A DNA stretch of 64,000 bases from an uncultured Eubacteriales bacterium. GTDB taxonomy: Bacteria > Bacillota > Clostridia > Christensenellales > Aristaeellaceae. The translations under genes and the position numbers were made by a program. Below the pieces are notes generated by a model. The model ran no database searches and had not been told where the DNA came from. It saw nothing but the letters and a program-made list of their open reading frames with translations. Shown in pieces: positions 43,266-53,220 of this stretch (the first letter of the stretch is position 1; every line of letters begins with the position of its first letter). Location of the stretch: NCBI GenBank assembly GCA_902793605.1, contig CADBEB010000002.1, forward strand, positions 151,682 through 215,681, read 5' to 3'.

Positions 43266-43311
43266 AAATGGAAATAAGCCGCTTTATTCTGAATGAGGAG
43301 ATTGAAAGAAC

Positions 43312-44340
43312 GTGCAGATGGAGTTTATCCGGCGGATGCCGCAGCCGCAGGAGCTGATGCGGGACTATCCTGTATCGCCTGAACTGAAGCAGCGGAAGGC
43401 GGACCGCGACCGGGAGATCCGGGAGATCCTGACAGGGAAGGACGACCGCTTCCTGCTGATCGTCGGCCCGTGCTCGGCGGACCGGGAGGACGCGGTCCTG
43501 GACTACATGCACCGCCTGGCGGAGCTGGCCGGGCAGGTGCAGGAACGGCTGATGATCATCCCGCGGGTCTATACCAACAAGCCGCGGACCCGGGGCGTCG
43601 GCTACAAGGGAATGCTGCATCAGCCGGACGTGCACAGGGAAGAGGACCTGCTGGCGGGCATCATCGCCATCCGGCAGATGCATACGCGGATCCTGCGGGA
43701 GACCAGATTCAGCTGCGCGGACGAGATGCTTTATCCCTCCAACTACAGCTACCTCTCGGACCTGCTGGGCTATGTGGCGGTCGGCGCGCGGAGCGTGGAG
43801 AACCAGGAGCACCGGCTGGTGGCGAGCGGGCTGGGTGTTCCGGTCGGGATGAAGAACCCGAGCGCCGGGGACATCAGTGTGATGATGAACTCGATTGCCG
43901 CGGCCCAGAGCCCGCAGGAGTTCATCTTCCGCACATGGGAGGTGCATACGCCCGGGAACCCGCTGGCGCACGCGATCCTGCGGGGGTATGTGGACAACTT
44001 CGGCCGGAGCCATGCGAACTACCATTATGAAAACCTGCGGGAGCTGCTCGCTCTTTACGGGGAGAGCGGGCTGGCGAACCCGGCTGTGATCGTGGACGCG
44101 AACCACAACAACTCCGGCAAGCAGTATCTGGAGCAGATCCGGATCTGCAAGGACGTGATGCACAGCCGCTCCCTGGACGGAGAGATCCGGAAGCTGGTCA
44201 GGGGCCTGATGGTCGAGAGCTACCTGGAGGACGGCTGCCAGGAGGTCGGCGGAGGCGTCTACGGGAAGTCCATTACCGACCCCTGCCTGGGCTGGGAGAA
44301 GACGAGGGAGCTGGTCCTGAAGCTGGCAGACCTGGTATAA
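43312..44340 (+). CDS. aroF: 3-Deoxy-7-phosphoheptulonate synthase, class I
   Basis: A 342-residue DAHP synthase that condenses phosphoenolpyruvate with erythrose 4-phosphate, the entry to the aromatic pathway. Typical motifs are LLIVGPCSADRED (about residues 48-60), RVYTNKPRTRGVGYKG (about 85-100), VGMKNPSAGD, and VIVDANHNNSGK. It is of the AroF/G/H type with an N-terminal extension that carries allosteric sites in that group. GTG 43312 is preferred because GAGGAG is 11 bases upstream. It is the first structural gene after the attenuator, so the leader controls pathway entry as well as the tryptophan branch. Confidence 0.95.
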   Translation: MQMEFIRRMPQPQELMRDYPVSPELKQRKADRDREIREILTGKDDRFLLIVGPCSADREDAVLDYMHRLAELAGQVQERLMIIPRVYTNKPRTRGVGYKGMLHQPDVHREEDLLAGIIAIRQMHTRILRETRFSCADEMLYPSNYSYLSDLLGYVAVGARSVENQEHRLVASGLGVPVGMKNPSAGDISVMMNSIAAAQSPQEFIFRTWEVHTPGNPLAHAILRGYVDNFGRSHANYHYENLRELLALYGESGLANPAVIVDANHNNSGKQYLEQIRICKDVMHSRSLDGEIRKLVRGLMVESYLEDGCQEVGGGVYGKSITDPCLGWEKTRELVLKLADLV

Positions 44341-44363
44341 CGGGAAAGGAAGGAACAGTCATC

Positions 44364-44780
44364 ATGATCCGGCAATTATCGATCTTTGCGGAAAACCGGC
44401 GGGGCGCCATGAACGCGATTACGAAGGTGCTGACCGAAAAACAGATCAACATGAATACGCTCGTGACCAACGACAGCGCGGAGTTCGGCATCATCCGCAT
44501 GCTGGTCTCGGATACGGACAAGGCCTTCAGCAGCCTGAAGGAAGCCGGCTACCTGTGCCACTGCGATACGGTCGCGGCGGCGGAGATCGGTGACGAGTGC
44601 GGCAGCCTGAACGCGCTGCTGGAGATCCTGGACCGGGGGAACATTAATCTGGACTACCTGTATGTGACCTATTCGGGCCTGAGCCGGAAGCCGGTGGCGA
44701 TCCTGCGCTCCGTGGACATCATGGAGGTGGAGGAGTTCCTGAAAGCCAAGGGGTACCATATGCTGGAGCGGCTTGAGTAA
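44364..44780 (+). CDS. Tandem ACT-domain protein
   Basis: A 138-residue protein made of two ACT domains (about residues 1-65 and 68-138: IRQLSIFAENRRGAMNAITKVL and LLEILDRGNINLDYLY). ACT domains bind amino acids. No catalytic domain is present. It sits between aroF and trpE, so it may act as a separate regulatory subunit that senses an aromatic amino acid, perhaps for DAHP synthase (inference). Similar stand-alone ACT proteins occur in other clostridial amino acid operons. Confidence 0.88.
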   Translation: MIRQLSIFAENRRGAMNAITKVLTEKQINMNTLVTNDSAEFGIIRMLVSDTDKAFSSLKEAGYLCHCDTVAAAEIGDECGSLNALLEILDRGNINLDYLYVTYSGLSRKPVAILRSVDIMEVEEFLKAKGYHMLERLE

Positions 44781-44862
44781 AGGGAATGTCCGGACAGCGG
44801 GAGCATCTGATTCATAATTCACGATACATCATGATGAAGTGAGCGCAGAAGGAGGGAAAGCG

Positions 44863-46323
44863 ATGAAAATCACGCCGGATCAGGAAACGCTCAGGGCGCT
44901 GGCGAAGGAAGGAAAGTATGACGTGGCGCCGGTGCGCTGCGAGCTGCTCAGCGACATCCGCACGCCCATCGAGGCGCTGAAGATCCTCAAAAACGTATCG
45001 ACCCACTGCTTCCTGCTGGAGTCCGTGACGGAGCGGGAAAAGTGGGGGCGCTATACCTTCCTGGGCTTTGATCCGAAGATGAGCATCACCTGCACGGACG
45101 GCCGCCTGCAGGCCGGCAGCATCACCATGGAGACCGATGATCCTTCCGCCTGCCTGCGGCAGGTCCTGTCCGGCTACCGGAGCCCGCGGCTGGAGGGTAT
45201 GCCGCCGTTCACCGGCGGGCTGGTCGGCTACTTCGCCTACGACTACCTGGCTTACAGCGAGCCGACGGTGAAACGCGAGGTCCTGGACAGCGAGGAGTTC
45301 AAGGACGTCGACCTGATGCTGTTCGACAAGGTGATCTGCTTTGACAGTTTCCGCCAGAAGATCCTGCTGATCGCGAACGTCCCGCTGAAGGACGTGGAAA
45401 CCGGCTGGAACCGGGCGAAGATGGAGCTGGAGAACCTGGCAAAGCTGATGCTGACGGGGGAAGCGAAGGAGGAGCCGGCCGGGCGGATGACGGGGGACGT
45501 GAAGGCCCTGTTTGACCGGGAGAGCTACTGCGCCATGGTGGAGAAGGCGAAGAACCACATCCGCGAAGGCGATATCTTCCAGATCGTGCTCTCCAACCGC
45601 CTGGAGGCGCCCTTTGAGGGCAGCCTGCTGGACACCTACCGGGTGCTGCGGACGATCAATCCCTCGCCCTACATGTTCTACTTCTCCGGGACGGACGTGG
45701 AGGTCGCCGGCGCGAGCCCGGAAACGCTCGTGAAGCTTGAAAACGGCGTGCTCCATACTTTCCCGCTGGCCGGTACCCGGCCCCGGGGGAAGACTGAGGA
45801 GGAGGACAGGGCGCTGGAGGAGGAGCTGCTGGCGGATGAAAAGGAGCTGGCGGAGCACAACATGCTGGTCGACCTCGGGCGCAACGATCTGGGACGGATC
45901 TCCCGCTTCGGCACGGTGGAGGTGGAGAAGCTGCATTCGGTCGAACGGTATTCCCACGTGATGCATATCGGCTCCACGGTCCGCGGCGAGATCCGGGAGG
46001 ATTGCGACGCGCTGGACGCGATCGAGGCGGTGCTGCCGGCGGGTACGCTCAGCGGTGCACCGAAGATCCGGGCCTGCCAGCTGATCGGCGAGCTGGAGAA
46101 CAACAAGCGCGGGATCTACGGCGGGGCGATCGGCTATATCGATTTCGCCGGGAATATGGATACCTGCATCGCGATCCGGATCGCCTACAAAAAGAACGGG
46201 AAAGTCTTCGTCCGCAGCGGGGCGGGCATCGTGGCCGACTCGGTGCCGGAGAAGGAATACGAGGAATGCCTGAACAAGGCCCGGGCGTCGCTCCGGGCGC
46301 TGGAGGAGGCGATGACGATATGA
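44863..46323 (+). CDS. trpE: Anthranilate synthase component I
   Basis: A 486-residue enzyme making anthranilate from chorismate with ammonia from TrpG. The tryptophan feedback site is seen in CFLLESVTEREKWGRYTF (about residues 48-65). The catalytic half has GDIFQIVLSNR, FPLAGTRPRG, HNMLVDLGRNDLGRI and LPAGTLSGAPK. ATG 44863 follows GGAGGG. The end overlaps trpG as ATGA. Confidence 0.97.
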   Translation: MKITPDQETLRALAKEGKYDVAPVRCELLSDIRTPIEALKILKNVSTHCFLLESVTEREKWGRYTFLGFDPKMSITCTDGRLQAGSITMETDDPSACLRQVLSGYRSPRLEGMPPFTGGLVGYFAYDYLAYSEPTVKREVLDSEEFKDVDLMLFDKVICFDSFRQKILLIANVPLKDVETGWNRAKMELENLAKLMLTGEAKEEPAGRMTGDVKALFDRESYCAMVEKAKNHIREGDIFQIVLSNRLEAPFEGSLLDTYRVLRTINPSPYMFYFSGTDVEVAGASPETLVKLENGVLHTFPLAGTRPRGKTEEEDRALEEELLADEKELAEHNMLVDLGRNDLGRISRFGTVEVEKLHSVERYSHVMHIGSTVRGEIREDCDALDAIEAVLPAGTLSGAPKIRACQLIGELENNKRGIYGGAIGYIDFAGNMDTCIAIRIAYKKNGKVFVRSGAGIVADSVPEKEYEECLNKARASLRALEEAMTI

Positions 46324-46886
46324 TCCTGCTGATCGACAATTACGACAGCTTTTCCTACAACCTCTACCAGCTCATCGGCGCCCTGAACCCGGACATCCGG
46401 GTGATCCGCAACGACGCGATGACCGTCGGGGAGATCCGGGACCTCCGGCCGGACCATATCATCCTGTCTCCCGGGCCGGGGCGGCCGGAGAACGCGGGGA
46501 TCATCGTGGAGGCGGCGGCCACGGTCTGCCGGGAGATCCCGACTCTGGGCGTCTGCCTCGGACACCAGGCGATCTGCCTGGCCTACGGCGGCAAGGTAAC
46601 CTACGCCTCCCGACTGATGCACGGCAAGCAGTCCGTGACGCGGTTCGATCCGGACTGCCCGCTGTTCCGGGGCGTACCGGAGGAGGCGCCGGTGGCCCGG
46701 TATCATTCCCTGGCTGCGGAGGAAAGCTCCCTGCCGGCCTGCCTGAAGGTCACTGCCCGGACGCTGGAGGGCGAGATCATGGGTGTGCAGCATACGGAGG
46801 CGCCGGTTTTCGGTGTGCAGTTCCATCCTGAGAGCATTCTTACCCCGGACGGGAAAAGAATGCTTGAGAATTTTCTGAAACTGTGA
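46320..46886 (+). CDS. trpG: Anthranilate synthase component II, glutamine amidotransferase
   Basis: A 188-residue class I amidotransferase that supplies ammonia to TrpE. The catalytic cysteine is in [10 protein letters not shown], and the His/Glu pair in [11 protein letters not shown]. The start [17 protein letters not shown] is the family norm. It may also serve para-aminobenzoate synthesis, as in Bacillus. It overlaps trpE by four bases. Confidence 0.96.
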   Translation: MILLIDNYDSFSYNLYQLIGALNPDIRVIRNDAMTVGEIRDLRPDHIILSPGPGRPENAGIIVEAAATVCREIPTLGVCLGHQAICLAYGGKVTYASRLMHGKQSVTRFDPDCPLFRGVPEEAPVARYHSLAAEESSLPACLKVTARTLEGEIMGVQHTEAPVFGVQFHPESILTPDGKRMLENFLKL

Positions 46887-46899
46887 GGAGGATAAGACA

Positions 46900-47919
46900 A
46901 TGATCAAGGAAGCCATCGTGAAGATCGTGAACAAGGAAGACCTGACCTACGACGAAGCCTACGCCGTGATGAACGAGATCATGAGCGGGGAGACTTCCGC
47001 CACCCAGAACGCTGCCTTCCTGGCGGCCCTGTCGACCAAGAGCGCGCGGGCGGAGACCCGGGACGAGATCGCGGGCTGCGCGGCGGCGATGCGGGACCAC
47101 GCCACGAAGGTCGAGACCGGCATGGACGTGCTGGAGATCGTCGGCACCGGCGGCGACAACGCGCACAGCTTCAATATCTCCACGACCTCTGCGCTGGTCG
47201 CGGCGGCGGCCGGGATCAAAGTGGCCAAGCACGGCAACCGGGCGGCCTCCTCGAAGTGCGGCACGGCGGACTGCCTCGAAACGCTGGGCGTGAACATCGA
47301 CCAGAGCCCGGAGAAGTGTGTGGAGATGCTGAAGGAGGCCGGGATGTGTTTCTTCTTCGCGCAGAAGTACCACACCTCCATGAAGTATGTCGGCGCGATC
47401 CGGAAGGAGCTGGGCTTCCGTACGGTGTTCAACATCCTCGGGCCGCTGACAAACCCGGCCAGCCCGTCGATGCAGCTGCTGGGCGTGTATGACGAATACC
47501 TGGTGGAGCCCCTGGCGCAGGTGTTGATCAGCCTGGGCGTGAAAAAAGGCATGGTGGTTTACGGGCGGGATAAGCTGGATGAGATCTCCGCGAGTGCCCC
47601 AACGGCCGTGTGCGAGTTCAGGGATGGCTGGTGCCGCAAGAGCGTGATCGCGCCGGAGGACTTCGGCCTGGCCCGCTGTGCGAAGGCGGACCTGGTCGGC
47701 GGAACCCCGGCGGAGAACGCGGCGATCACCCGGGCGATCCTGTCCGGGGAGGAGCGCGGACCGAAGCGGATCGCGGTGTTGCTGAACGCCGGCGCGGCCC
47801 TTGTGATCGGCGGAAAAGCGGAGGGCATGGAGGCCGGCATCCGGCTGGCCGGCGAGCTGCTGGACAGCGGCGCTGCGACAAGGACCCTGGAGAAAGTGAT
47901 CGAGGTCAGCAACCGATGA
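46900..47919 (+). CDS. trpD: Anthranilate phosphoribosyltransferase
   Basis: A 339-residue enzyme that joins anthranilate to phosphoribosyl pyrophosphate. The PRPP/magnesium loop [15 protein letters not shown] (about residues 77-91) and [18 protein letters not shown] are clear, as is the anthranilate site region [11 protein letters not shown]. The start has a GAGGAGG site 13 bases behind trpG. Confidence 0.97.
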   Translation: MIKEAIVKIVNKEDLTYDEAYAVMNEIMSGETSATQNAAFLAALSTKSARAETRDEIAGCAAAMRDHATKVETGMDVLEIVGTGGDNAHSFNISTTSALVAAAAGIKVAKHGNRAASSKCGTADCLETLGVNIDQSPEKCVEMLKEAGMCFFFAQKYHTSMKYVGAIRKELGFRTVFNILGPLTNPASPSMQLLGVYDEYLVEPLAQVLISLGVKKGMVVYGRDKLDEISASAPTAVCEFRDGWCRKSVIAPEDFGLARCAKADLVGGTPAENAAITRAILSGEERGPKRIAVLLNAGAALVIGGKAEGMEAGIRLAGELLDSGAATRTLEKVIEVSNR

Positions 47920-48701
47920 ACATTCTGGATCAACTGGCGGCTCACGCCCGGGAACGGGTGGGGGCGGACCGGCGCCGGGTGCCGGAGGAGGCACTGCGGG
48001 ACCAGTGTGCCGCCCTCGGCCCCGGGAACGGGGAAGCCTTTGTGCAGGCGCTGGAAAAGCCTGGCCTGTCCTTCATCTGCGAAGTCAAGAAAGCCTCGCC
48101 TTCAAAGGGCGTCATCGCGGAAGATTTCCCGTATGTGGAGATTGCGCGGGCCTATGAGACGGCCGGGGCGGATGCGGTCTCCTGCCTGACGGAGCCGAAG
48201 TGGTTCCTCGGCTCGGATGATATCTTCCGGGAAATCCGGAAGACGGTCGCGACGCCGATGCTGCGCAAGGACTTCACCGTCAGCGCGTACCAGATCCGCC
48301 AGGCGCGGGTGATGGGCGCCGACGCGGTGCTGCTCATCTGCGCGATCCTGGGCGACCGGGAGCTGGAAGAGTACCTGGCACTTTGCCGGGAGCTCGGCCT
48401 CGCGGCACTGACCGAGGCGCACGACGAGGAGGAGATTCGGCGGGCGGTCGCCTGCGGGGCAGGGATCATCGGCGTGAACAACCGGAACCTGAAGGATTTC
48501 TCCGTAAACGTCGGGAACGCCGCGCGCCTGCGGGACAAGGTGCCGGCCGGCTGCCTGTTCGTCGCGGAGAGCGGCGTGGCGACTCCGGAGGATGCGGACC
48601 GGATCCGCCGGTCCGGTGCGGACGCCGCGCTGGTCGGCGAGGCGCTGATGCGCGCCGGGGACAAGGCCGCGATGCTCGCGGCGCTGAGGAGGCCTTTATG
48701 A
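47916..48701 (+). CDS. trpC: Indole-3-glycerol-phosphate synthase
   Basis: A 261-residue TIM-barrel enzyme. Motifs are [14 protein letters not shown] (about residues 54-67), [38 protein letters not shown], and [10 protein letters not shown]. The lysines and glutamates of the active site are present. It overlaps trpD and trpF by four bases each, typical coupled translation. Confidence 0.97.
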   Translation: MNILDQLAAHARERVGADRRRVPEEALRDQCAALGPGNGEAFVQALEKPGLSFICEVKKASPSKGVIAEDFPYVEIARAYETAGADAVSCLTEPKWFLGSDDIFREIRKTVATPMLRKDFTVSAYQIRQARVMGADAVLLICAILGDRELEEYLALCRELGLAALTEAHDEEEIRRAVACGAGIIGVNNRNLKDFSVNVGNAARLRDKVPAGCLFVAESGVATPEDADRIRRSGADAALVGEALMRAGDKAAMLAALRRPL

Positions 48702-49306
48702 CAAAAGTAAAGCTCTGCGGACTGCGCAGGGAGGAAGACATTGAAGCTGCGAACGGGCTGCAGCCGGACTATATCGGCTTTGTGTTCGCGGAGAAGAGCC
48801 GGCGCGCGGTCACGCGGGAAACGGCAGCCCGGCTGAAGTCGCTGCTGGCGCCCGGGATCCCGGCGGTCGGTGTGTTCGTCAACGCGCAGCCGGAGACCGT
48901 TGCGTATCTCCTGGAGGACGGGATCATTGACCTGGCCCAGCTGCACGGGCAGGAGGACGCGGACTATATCGCCCGGCTCCGGGCGCTGACAGACCGGCCG
49001 CTCATCCAGGCTTTCCGGGTTCGGACCGCGGAGGACGTGAAGCGGGCGGAACAGAGCCCCGCGGACTATATCCTCCTGGACGCGGGCGCGGGGGACGGGA
49101 AAACCTTTGAATGGGAGCTGGCAGGGAGCGTCTTGCGGCCGTACTTCCTGGCCGGCGGGCTGACGCCGGAAAACGCGGGGGAAGCGGTCGCACGACTGCA
49201 CCCTTTCGCGCTGGATGTTTCCAGCGGCATCGAGACGGACGGGGGAAAGGACCCGGAAAAGATGCGCGCCTTCATGTGCGCGGTGAAAGGAAGGATGGAC
49301 AGATGA
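48698..49306 (+). CDS. trpF: Phosphoribosylanthranilate isomerase
   Basis: A 202-residue TIM-barrel isomerase. [15 protein letters not shown] (residues 3-17) holds the catalytic Cys, [11 protein letters not shown] and [11 protein letters not shown] are family motifs, and [14 protein letters not shown] and DVSSGIET close the barrel with the catalytic Asp region. It overlaps trpB by four bases. Confidence 0.97.
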   Translation: MTKVKLCGLRREEDIEAANGLQPDYIGFVFAEKSRRAVTRETAARLKSLLAPGIPAVGVFVNAQPETVAYLLEDGIIDLAQLHGQEDADYIARLRALTDRPLIQAFRVRTAEDVKRAEQSPADYILLDAGAGDGKTFEWELAGSVLRPYFLAGGLTPENAGEAVARLHPFALDVSSGIETDGGKDPEKMRAFMCAVKGRMDR

Positions 49307-50493
49307 CCAATCCGAGGGGACGCTTCGGGATCCACGGCGGGCAGTATATCCCGGAAACGCTGATGAACGCCGTGATCGAGCTGGAGGAGGCTTATGACCG
49401 CTACCGGGACGATCCGGACTTCAACCGGGAGCTGGAGACGCTGTTCAATGAATATGCCGGCCGGCCCTCCCTCCTGTATTACGCGGAGAAGATGACCCGG
49501 GACCTGGGCGGGGCGAAGATCTACCTGAAGCGGGAGGACCTGAACCATACCGGCGCGCACAAGATCAACAACGTGCTCGGGCAGGCCCTGCTGGCGAAGA
49601 AGATGGGCAAGACCCGCCTCATCGCCGAGACCGGCGCAGGCCAGCACGGCGTGGCGACCGCCACGGCCGCGGCCCTGATGGGCATGGAGTGCGTCGTGTT
49701 CATGGGGGAGGAGGACACGAAGCGCCAGGCCCTGAACGTTTACCGCATGCGGCTGCTCGGGGCGGAGGTGATCCCGGTGACCACCGGCACCGCGACCCTG
49801 AAGGACGCCGTGTCCGAGGCGATGCGGGAGTGGACCAGGCGCATCAGCGATACGCATTACTGCCTGGGCTCGGTGATGGGTCCGCATCCTTTCCCGACGA
49901 TCGTGCGGGATTTCCAGGCCGTCATCTCCCGGGAGATCAGGGAACAGATGCTGGAGAAGGAGGGCCGGCTGCCGGACGCGGTGATTGCCTGCGTGGGCGG
50001 CGGCTCCAACGCCATCGGGAGTTTCTATCACTTTATCGAAGACAGGGACGTGCGCCTGATCGGCTGCGAGGCGGCCGGGCGGGGTATCGATACCTTTGAG
50101 ACCGCGGCGACTGTGAACACGGGCCGGGTCGGCATCTTCCACGGGATGAAGAGTTACTTCTGCCAGGATGAGTACGGCCAGATCGCGCCGGTTTATTCCA
50201 TCTCCGCCGGCCTGGACTATCCGGGCATCGGACCGGAGCATGCGTGGCTCCACGATATCGGCCGGGCGGAATATGTGCCGGTGACGGACGAGGAGGCGGT
50301 CTGCGCCTTTGAGTACCTGGCAAGGACGGAGGGCATCATTCCTGCGGTCGAATCGGCGCATGCCGTGGCTTACGCGCAGAAGCTGGCCCCGCAGATGGGG
50401 AAGGACCGGATCGTTGTGATCACGATCTCCGGCCGGGGCGACAAGGACTGCGCCGCGATCGCGCGCTACAGGGGGGAGGATCTGCATGAATAA
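49303..50493 (+). CDS. trpB: Tryptophan synthase beta chain (TrpB1)
   Basis: A 396-residue PLP enzyme that joins indole and serine. The PLP lysine is in [14 protein letters not shown] (about residue 84-86), the catalytic glutamate in AETGAGQHG, and the phosphate loop in [10 protein letters not shown]. This is the TrpA-binding form, in contrast to the TrpB2 type at 41222. It overlaps trpA by eight bases. Confidence 0.98.
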   Translation: MTNPRGRFGIHGGQYIPETLMNAVIELEEAYDRYRDDPDFNRELETLFNEYAGRPSLLYYAEKMTRDLGGAKIYLKREDLNHTGAHKINNVLGQALLAKKMGKTRLIAETGAGQHGVATATAAALMGMECVVFMGEEDTKRQALNVYRMRLLGAEVIPVTTGTATLKDAVSEAMREWTRRISDTHYCLGSVMGPHPFPTIVRDFQAVISREIREQMLEKEGRLPDAVIACVGGGSNAIGSFYHFIEDRDVRLIGCEAAGRGIDTFETAATVNTGRVGIFHGMKSYFCQDEYGQIAPVYSISAGLDYPGIGPEHAWLHDIGRAEYVPVTDEEAVCAFEYLARTEGIIPAVESAHAVAYAQKLAPQMGKDRIVVITISGRGDKDCAAIARYRGEDLHE

Positions 50494-51256
50494 GATACGG
50501 CAGGCATTCGAAAACGGAAAGGCCTTTATCCCGTTTATCACCTGCGGGGATCCGGATGTGGAAACGACCATGGCCTGCGTGCGGGAGATGGTGAAGAGCG
50601 GGGCAGACCTCATCGAGCTCGGCATTCCCTTCTCGGATCCGACGGCTGAGGGTCCGGTGATCCAGGGGGCGAACCTGCGCGCCCTGACCGGCGGCGTAAC
50701 GACGGACCGGATCTTTGAGATGGTGCGGGAGCTGCGCGGGGACGTGGCGGTCCCGATGGTCTTCATGACCTACACGAACGTCGTTTTCTCCTACGGGGCG
50801 GAGCGGTTTATTTCCACTTGCGCCGGGATCGGCATCGATGGGCTGATCCTGCCGGACCTGCCCTTCGAGGAGAAGGAGGAGTTCCTGGCCGTGTGCCGGG
50901 CGCACGGGGTCGCGCTGATCAGCCTGATCGCCCCGACCTCAGCCAACCGGGTCGCGATGATCGCGAAGGAGGCGGAGGGATTTATCTACCTGGTTTCCAG
51001 TCTCGGCGTGACGGGTGTGCGCAGCAGCATTACGACCGACCTGGGCCCGATTATCCGCACGATCCGGGAGAACACGGACGTTCCCTGCGCCGTCGGTTTC
51101 GGCATCTCGAACCCGGAGCAGGCGAAAACCATGGCAAAGGAAGCCGACGGGGTCATCGTCGGCTCGGCCATCGTAAAGCTGATCGCGCAGTACGGGAAGG
51201 ACGCGGCGGCTCCGGTCGGCGCGTTTGTGAAAGAGATGAAGGATGCGGTCAGATGA
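50486..51256 (+). CDS. trpA: Tryptophan synthase alpha chain
   Basis: A 256-residue TIM-barrel protein that releases indole from indole-3-glycerol phosphate and channels it to TrpB. Motifs include [30 protein letters not shown] with the catalytic glutamate, [11 protein letters not shown] with the catalytic aspartate, and [10 protein letters not shown]. Last gene of the operon; its end overlaps the pheA end by eight bases on the opposite strand. Confidence 0.97.
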   Translation: MNKIRQAFENGKAFIPFITCGDPDVETTMACVREMVKSGADLIELGIPFSDPTAEGPVIQGANLRALTGGVTTDRIFEMVRELRGDVAVPMVFMTYTNVVFSYGAERFISTCAGIGIDGLILPDLPFEEKEEFLAVCRAHGVALISLIAPTSANRVAMIAKEAEGFIYLVSSLGVTGVRSSITTDLGPIIRTIRENTDVPCAVGFGISNPEQAKTMAKEADGVIVGSAIVKLIAQYGKDAAAPVGAFVKEMKDAVR

Positions 51257-52391
51257 CCTCGGAATAGCTGCCGAGATAGGTAAACCGGTCTAGGGTCACG
51301 TCCAGCTCCTCGATGAAGCGGGCGAAGGACGGGGAATTGACGGACACATCCAGGTCAAAATAAAACATGAATTCGAAATCCCTTCCGGGAAGGGGCCGGC
51401 TTTCCAGCTTGGTCAGGTTGATCCCGCAGGCGTTGAAGCGGCTCAGCAGCTGGTACAGCGCGCCCGGACGGTTCGGCAGCACCAGCATCAGGGAGGTGTG
51501 GTCCGCGCCCGGGTAGATCTCCGGCTTCTTGGAGATGCAGATGAAGCGGGTGTGGTTGTTGCTGTTGTTCTGGATTTCATTCTCGAGAACCTCCAGGCCG
51601 TACAGCGGCGCGCAGTTCGCGGAGGAGATGGCGGCGGCGTCCGTGCGGCCGCTGTCCCGGACCATCCGGGCCGCGGCTGCGGTATTTGAGCAGACGTTCA
51701 CATGCCATTCCTTATGCTGCGCCAGGAAGGCGGAGCACTGCTGGATGGCCTGCTCGTGGGACCAGACCTCGCGGATCTGTTCTTCCTTTACGCCCGGCAG
51801 GGCCAGCAGGGTATGGTCGATTTTGATCCGCGTGGAGCGGACGATAAAGCAGTTGTGCCGGATCATCTGGTCGTACACGCTGTTGACGGAGCCGGCCAGA
51901 CTGTTCTCGATGGGCAGGATGCCGTAACGGCACAGGCCGCTCTCGATGGCGCTGAAGACGTTGCCGAAGGTGCGGCAGTAGGTGATCGAGGGATAGCGGA
52001 AGATCTTCTCGCAGGCGAGCTGGGAATAGGCGCCTTCCACGCCCTGGCAGGCGACGACCGCCTTTTCCGGGAAGAGGGCGGGTGTTTCGGCGACCGTCTC
52101 GCGGATCAGCCGGCCGAGCTCACTTTCCGGATGTTCGTCCATCAGCTGCCGGAGCCGGCTGTGGTCCAGCAGCATCTGGTACAGGGCGCGGATACCCTGC
52201 TCGTTCTCTTCTCCTGCCAGTTCCGCCACTTTGTTCAGCAGCTCCCGCTCCCGTTCGGTGTCCCGGACGGGCAGGCCGTTCTCCCGTTTGTACTTTCCGA
52301 TGGCGCGGGAAGTCTCCATTCGCCGGCAGTACAGGGCGGTGAGTTCGCGGTCGATGGCGTCGATCTGCTGTCGGAGTTCCTGAATATCCAT
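51249..52391 (-). CDS. pheA: Bifunctional chorismate mutase/prephenate dehydratase
   Basis: A 380-residue P-protein of the phenylalanine branch. Residues 1-85 are an AroQ chorismate mutase (LRQQIDAIDRELTALYCRRME and SRAIGKYKRENGLPVRD). Residues about 108-285 are the dehydratase (ACQGVEGAYSQLACEKIF, GILPIENSLAGSVNSVYD, NNHTRFICIS). Residues about 300-375 are an ACT domain with the phenylalanine-contact motif LESRPLPGRDF. It converts chorismate to phenylpyruvate and is probably inhibited by phenylalanine. It points towards the trp operon and shares its 3' end with trpA. Confidence 0.97.
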   Translation of the reverse strand: MDIQELRQQIDAIDRELTALYCRRMETSRAIGKYKRENGLPVRDTERERELLNKVAELAGEENEQGIRALYQMLLDHSRLRQLMDEHPESELGRLIRETVAETPALFPEKAVVACQGVEGAYSQLACEKIFRYPSITYCRTFGNVFSAIESGLCRYGILPIENSLAGSVNSVYDQMIRHNCFIVRSTRIKIDHTLLALPGVKEEQIREVWSHEQAIQQCSAFLAQHKEWHVNVCSNTAAAARMVRDSGRTDAAAISSANCAPLYGLEVLENEIQNNSNNHTRFICISKKPEIYPGADHTSLMLVLPNRPGALYQLLSRFNACGINLTKLESRPLPGRDFEFMFYFDLDVSVNSPSFARFIEELDVTLDRFTYLGSYSEVI

Positions 52392-52418
52392 CGTCTGACC
52401 TCCTGGAAATGATGGGTC

Positions 52419-52447
52419 ATTCTACCACATTGTGCTGCCGGCAGCAA
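52419..52447 (-). promoter_or_regulatory. Promoter of pheA
   Basis: Minus strand TTGCTG (plus 52442-52447), 17-bp spacer, TAGAAT (plus 52419-52424). No leader peptide or T-box is visible between it and the pheA start 28 bases away. Confidence 0.7.
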
Positions 52448-52469
52448 CATGGTATGATAACAATCGGGG

Positions 52470-52523
52470 GCTTTCCGTAAGGAATCGCACGCGCACCGTA
52501 CGCGACATCGCCCACCTTTTCGG
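52470..52523. repeat. Dispersed GC-rich repeat, copy 3
   Basis: GCTTTCCGTAAGGAATCGCA, then CGCGCACCGTACGCG and CACCTTTTCGG. Similar to copy 1 at 14861 over its whole length and in the same orientation. It lies between the pheA promoter and the HAD gene. Confidence 0.7.
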
Positions 52524-52562
52524 CCTGATATTTGTATGGTCCATGGAAAACGGGAGAGACGT

Positions 52563-53183
52563 ATGAAGGCATTTATCTGGGATCTGGACGGAACGCTGCT
52601 GGATTCCTACGGGGTGATCACCTCCAGCGCCGTGGACACGCTGAAGGAACACGGCATCGCCGCCGACACGGACGAGCTGCTCCGCTATATGAAGAACAGG
52701 TCCCTTTCCTCCTGGCTCCGCAAGGCGTCCGCGGAATACGGTATCCCCTTTGAGCGGCTGCTCGGCCGCTACGGGGAGATCACCCACGGCCGGGATGACC
52801 TGATCACCCTGGCCCCCGGGGCGGCGGAGACCCTGCGCGGTATCCGTGAGGCCGGCGGGACGAACTATGTTTATACCCACCGGGGCGATTCCACCTTCCG
52901 GATTCTGGAGCGCCTGGGAATCCTGGGGGAGTTTGCCGATCTGGTCACCAGCCGGGACGGCTTCGCGCCGAAGCCCTCCGGAGACGGCGTGCGCGAGCTG
53001 ATCCGCCGGCATGGGCTGGATCCGCGGGAGACCTGCTATATCGGTGACCGGCCGATGGATATCTTCTGCGCCCGGGACGCGGGCGTGACGGCGGTCCTGT
53101 ACCTCCCGGAGGGCGGGTGCGTCGAGCCGACCGGACAGGAGGATCGGATCGTATCGGAACTGACACAGCTCCGGGTCCTCTGA
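52563..53183 (+). CDS. HAD-superfamily phosphatase
   Basis: A 206-residue phosphatase of the phosphoglycolate phosphatase-like subfamily. Motif I is FIWDLDGTLLDS (about residues 4-15), with the nucleophile D7; the Thr motif lies in YVYTHRGDS; motif III is K of FAPKPSGDGV; motif IV is YIGDRPMDIFCARDAG. A helical cap follows motif I. Substrate unknown. It has a GGGAG site and probably shares transcription with the MATE exporter 37 bases downstream. Confidence 0.88.
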   Translation: MKAFIWDLDGTLLDSYGVITSSAVDTLKEHGIAADTDELLRYMKNRSLSSWLRKASAEYGIPFERLLGRYGEITHGRDDLITLAPGAAETLRGIREAGGTNYVYTHRGDSTFRILERLGILGEFADLVTSRDGFAPKPSGDGVRELIRRHGLDPRETCYIGDRPMDIFCARDAGVTAVLYLPEGGCVEPTGQEDRIVSELTQLRVL

Positions 53184-53220
53184 CGGGACCGGGAATCGAA
53201 GATACGGGAGAATGAAGAAC

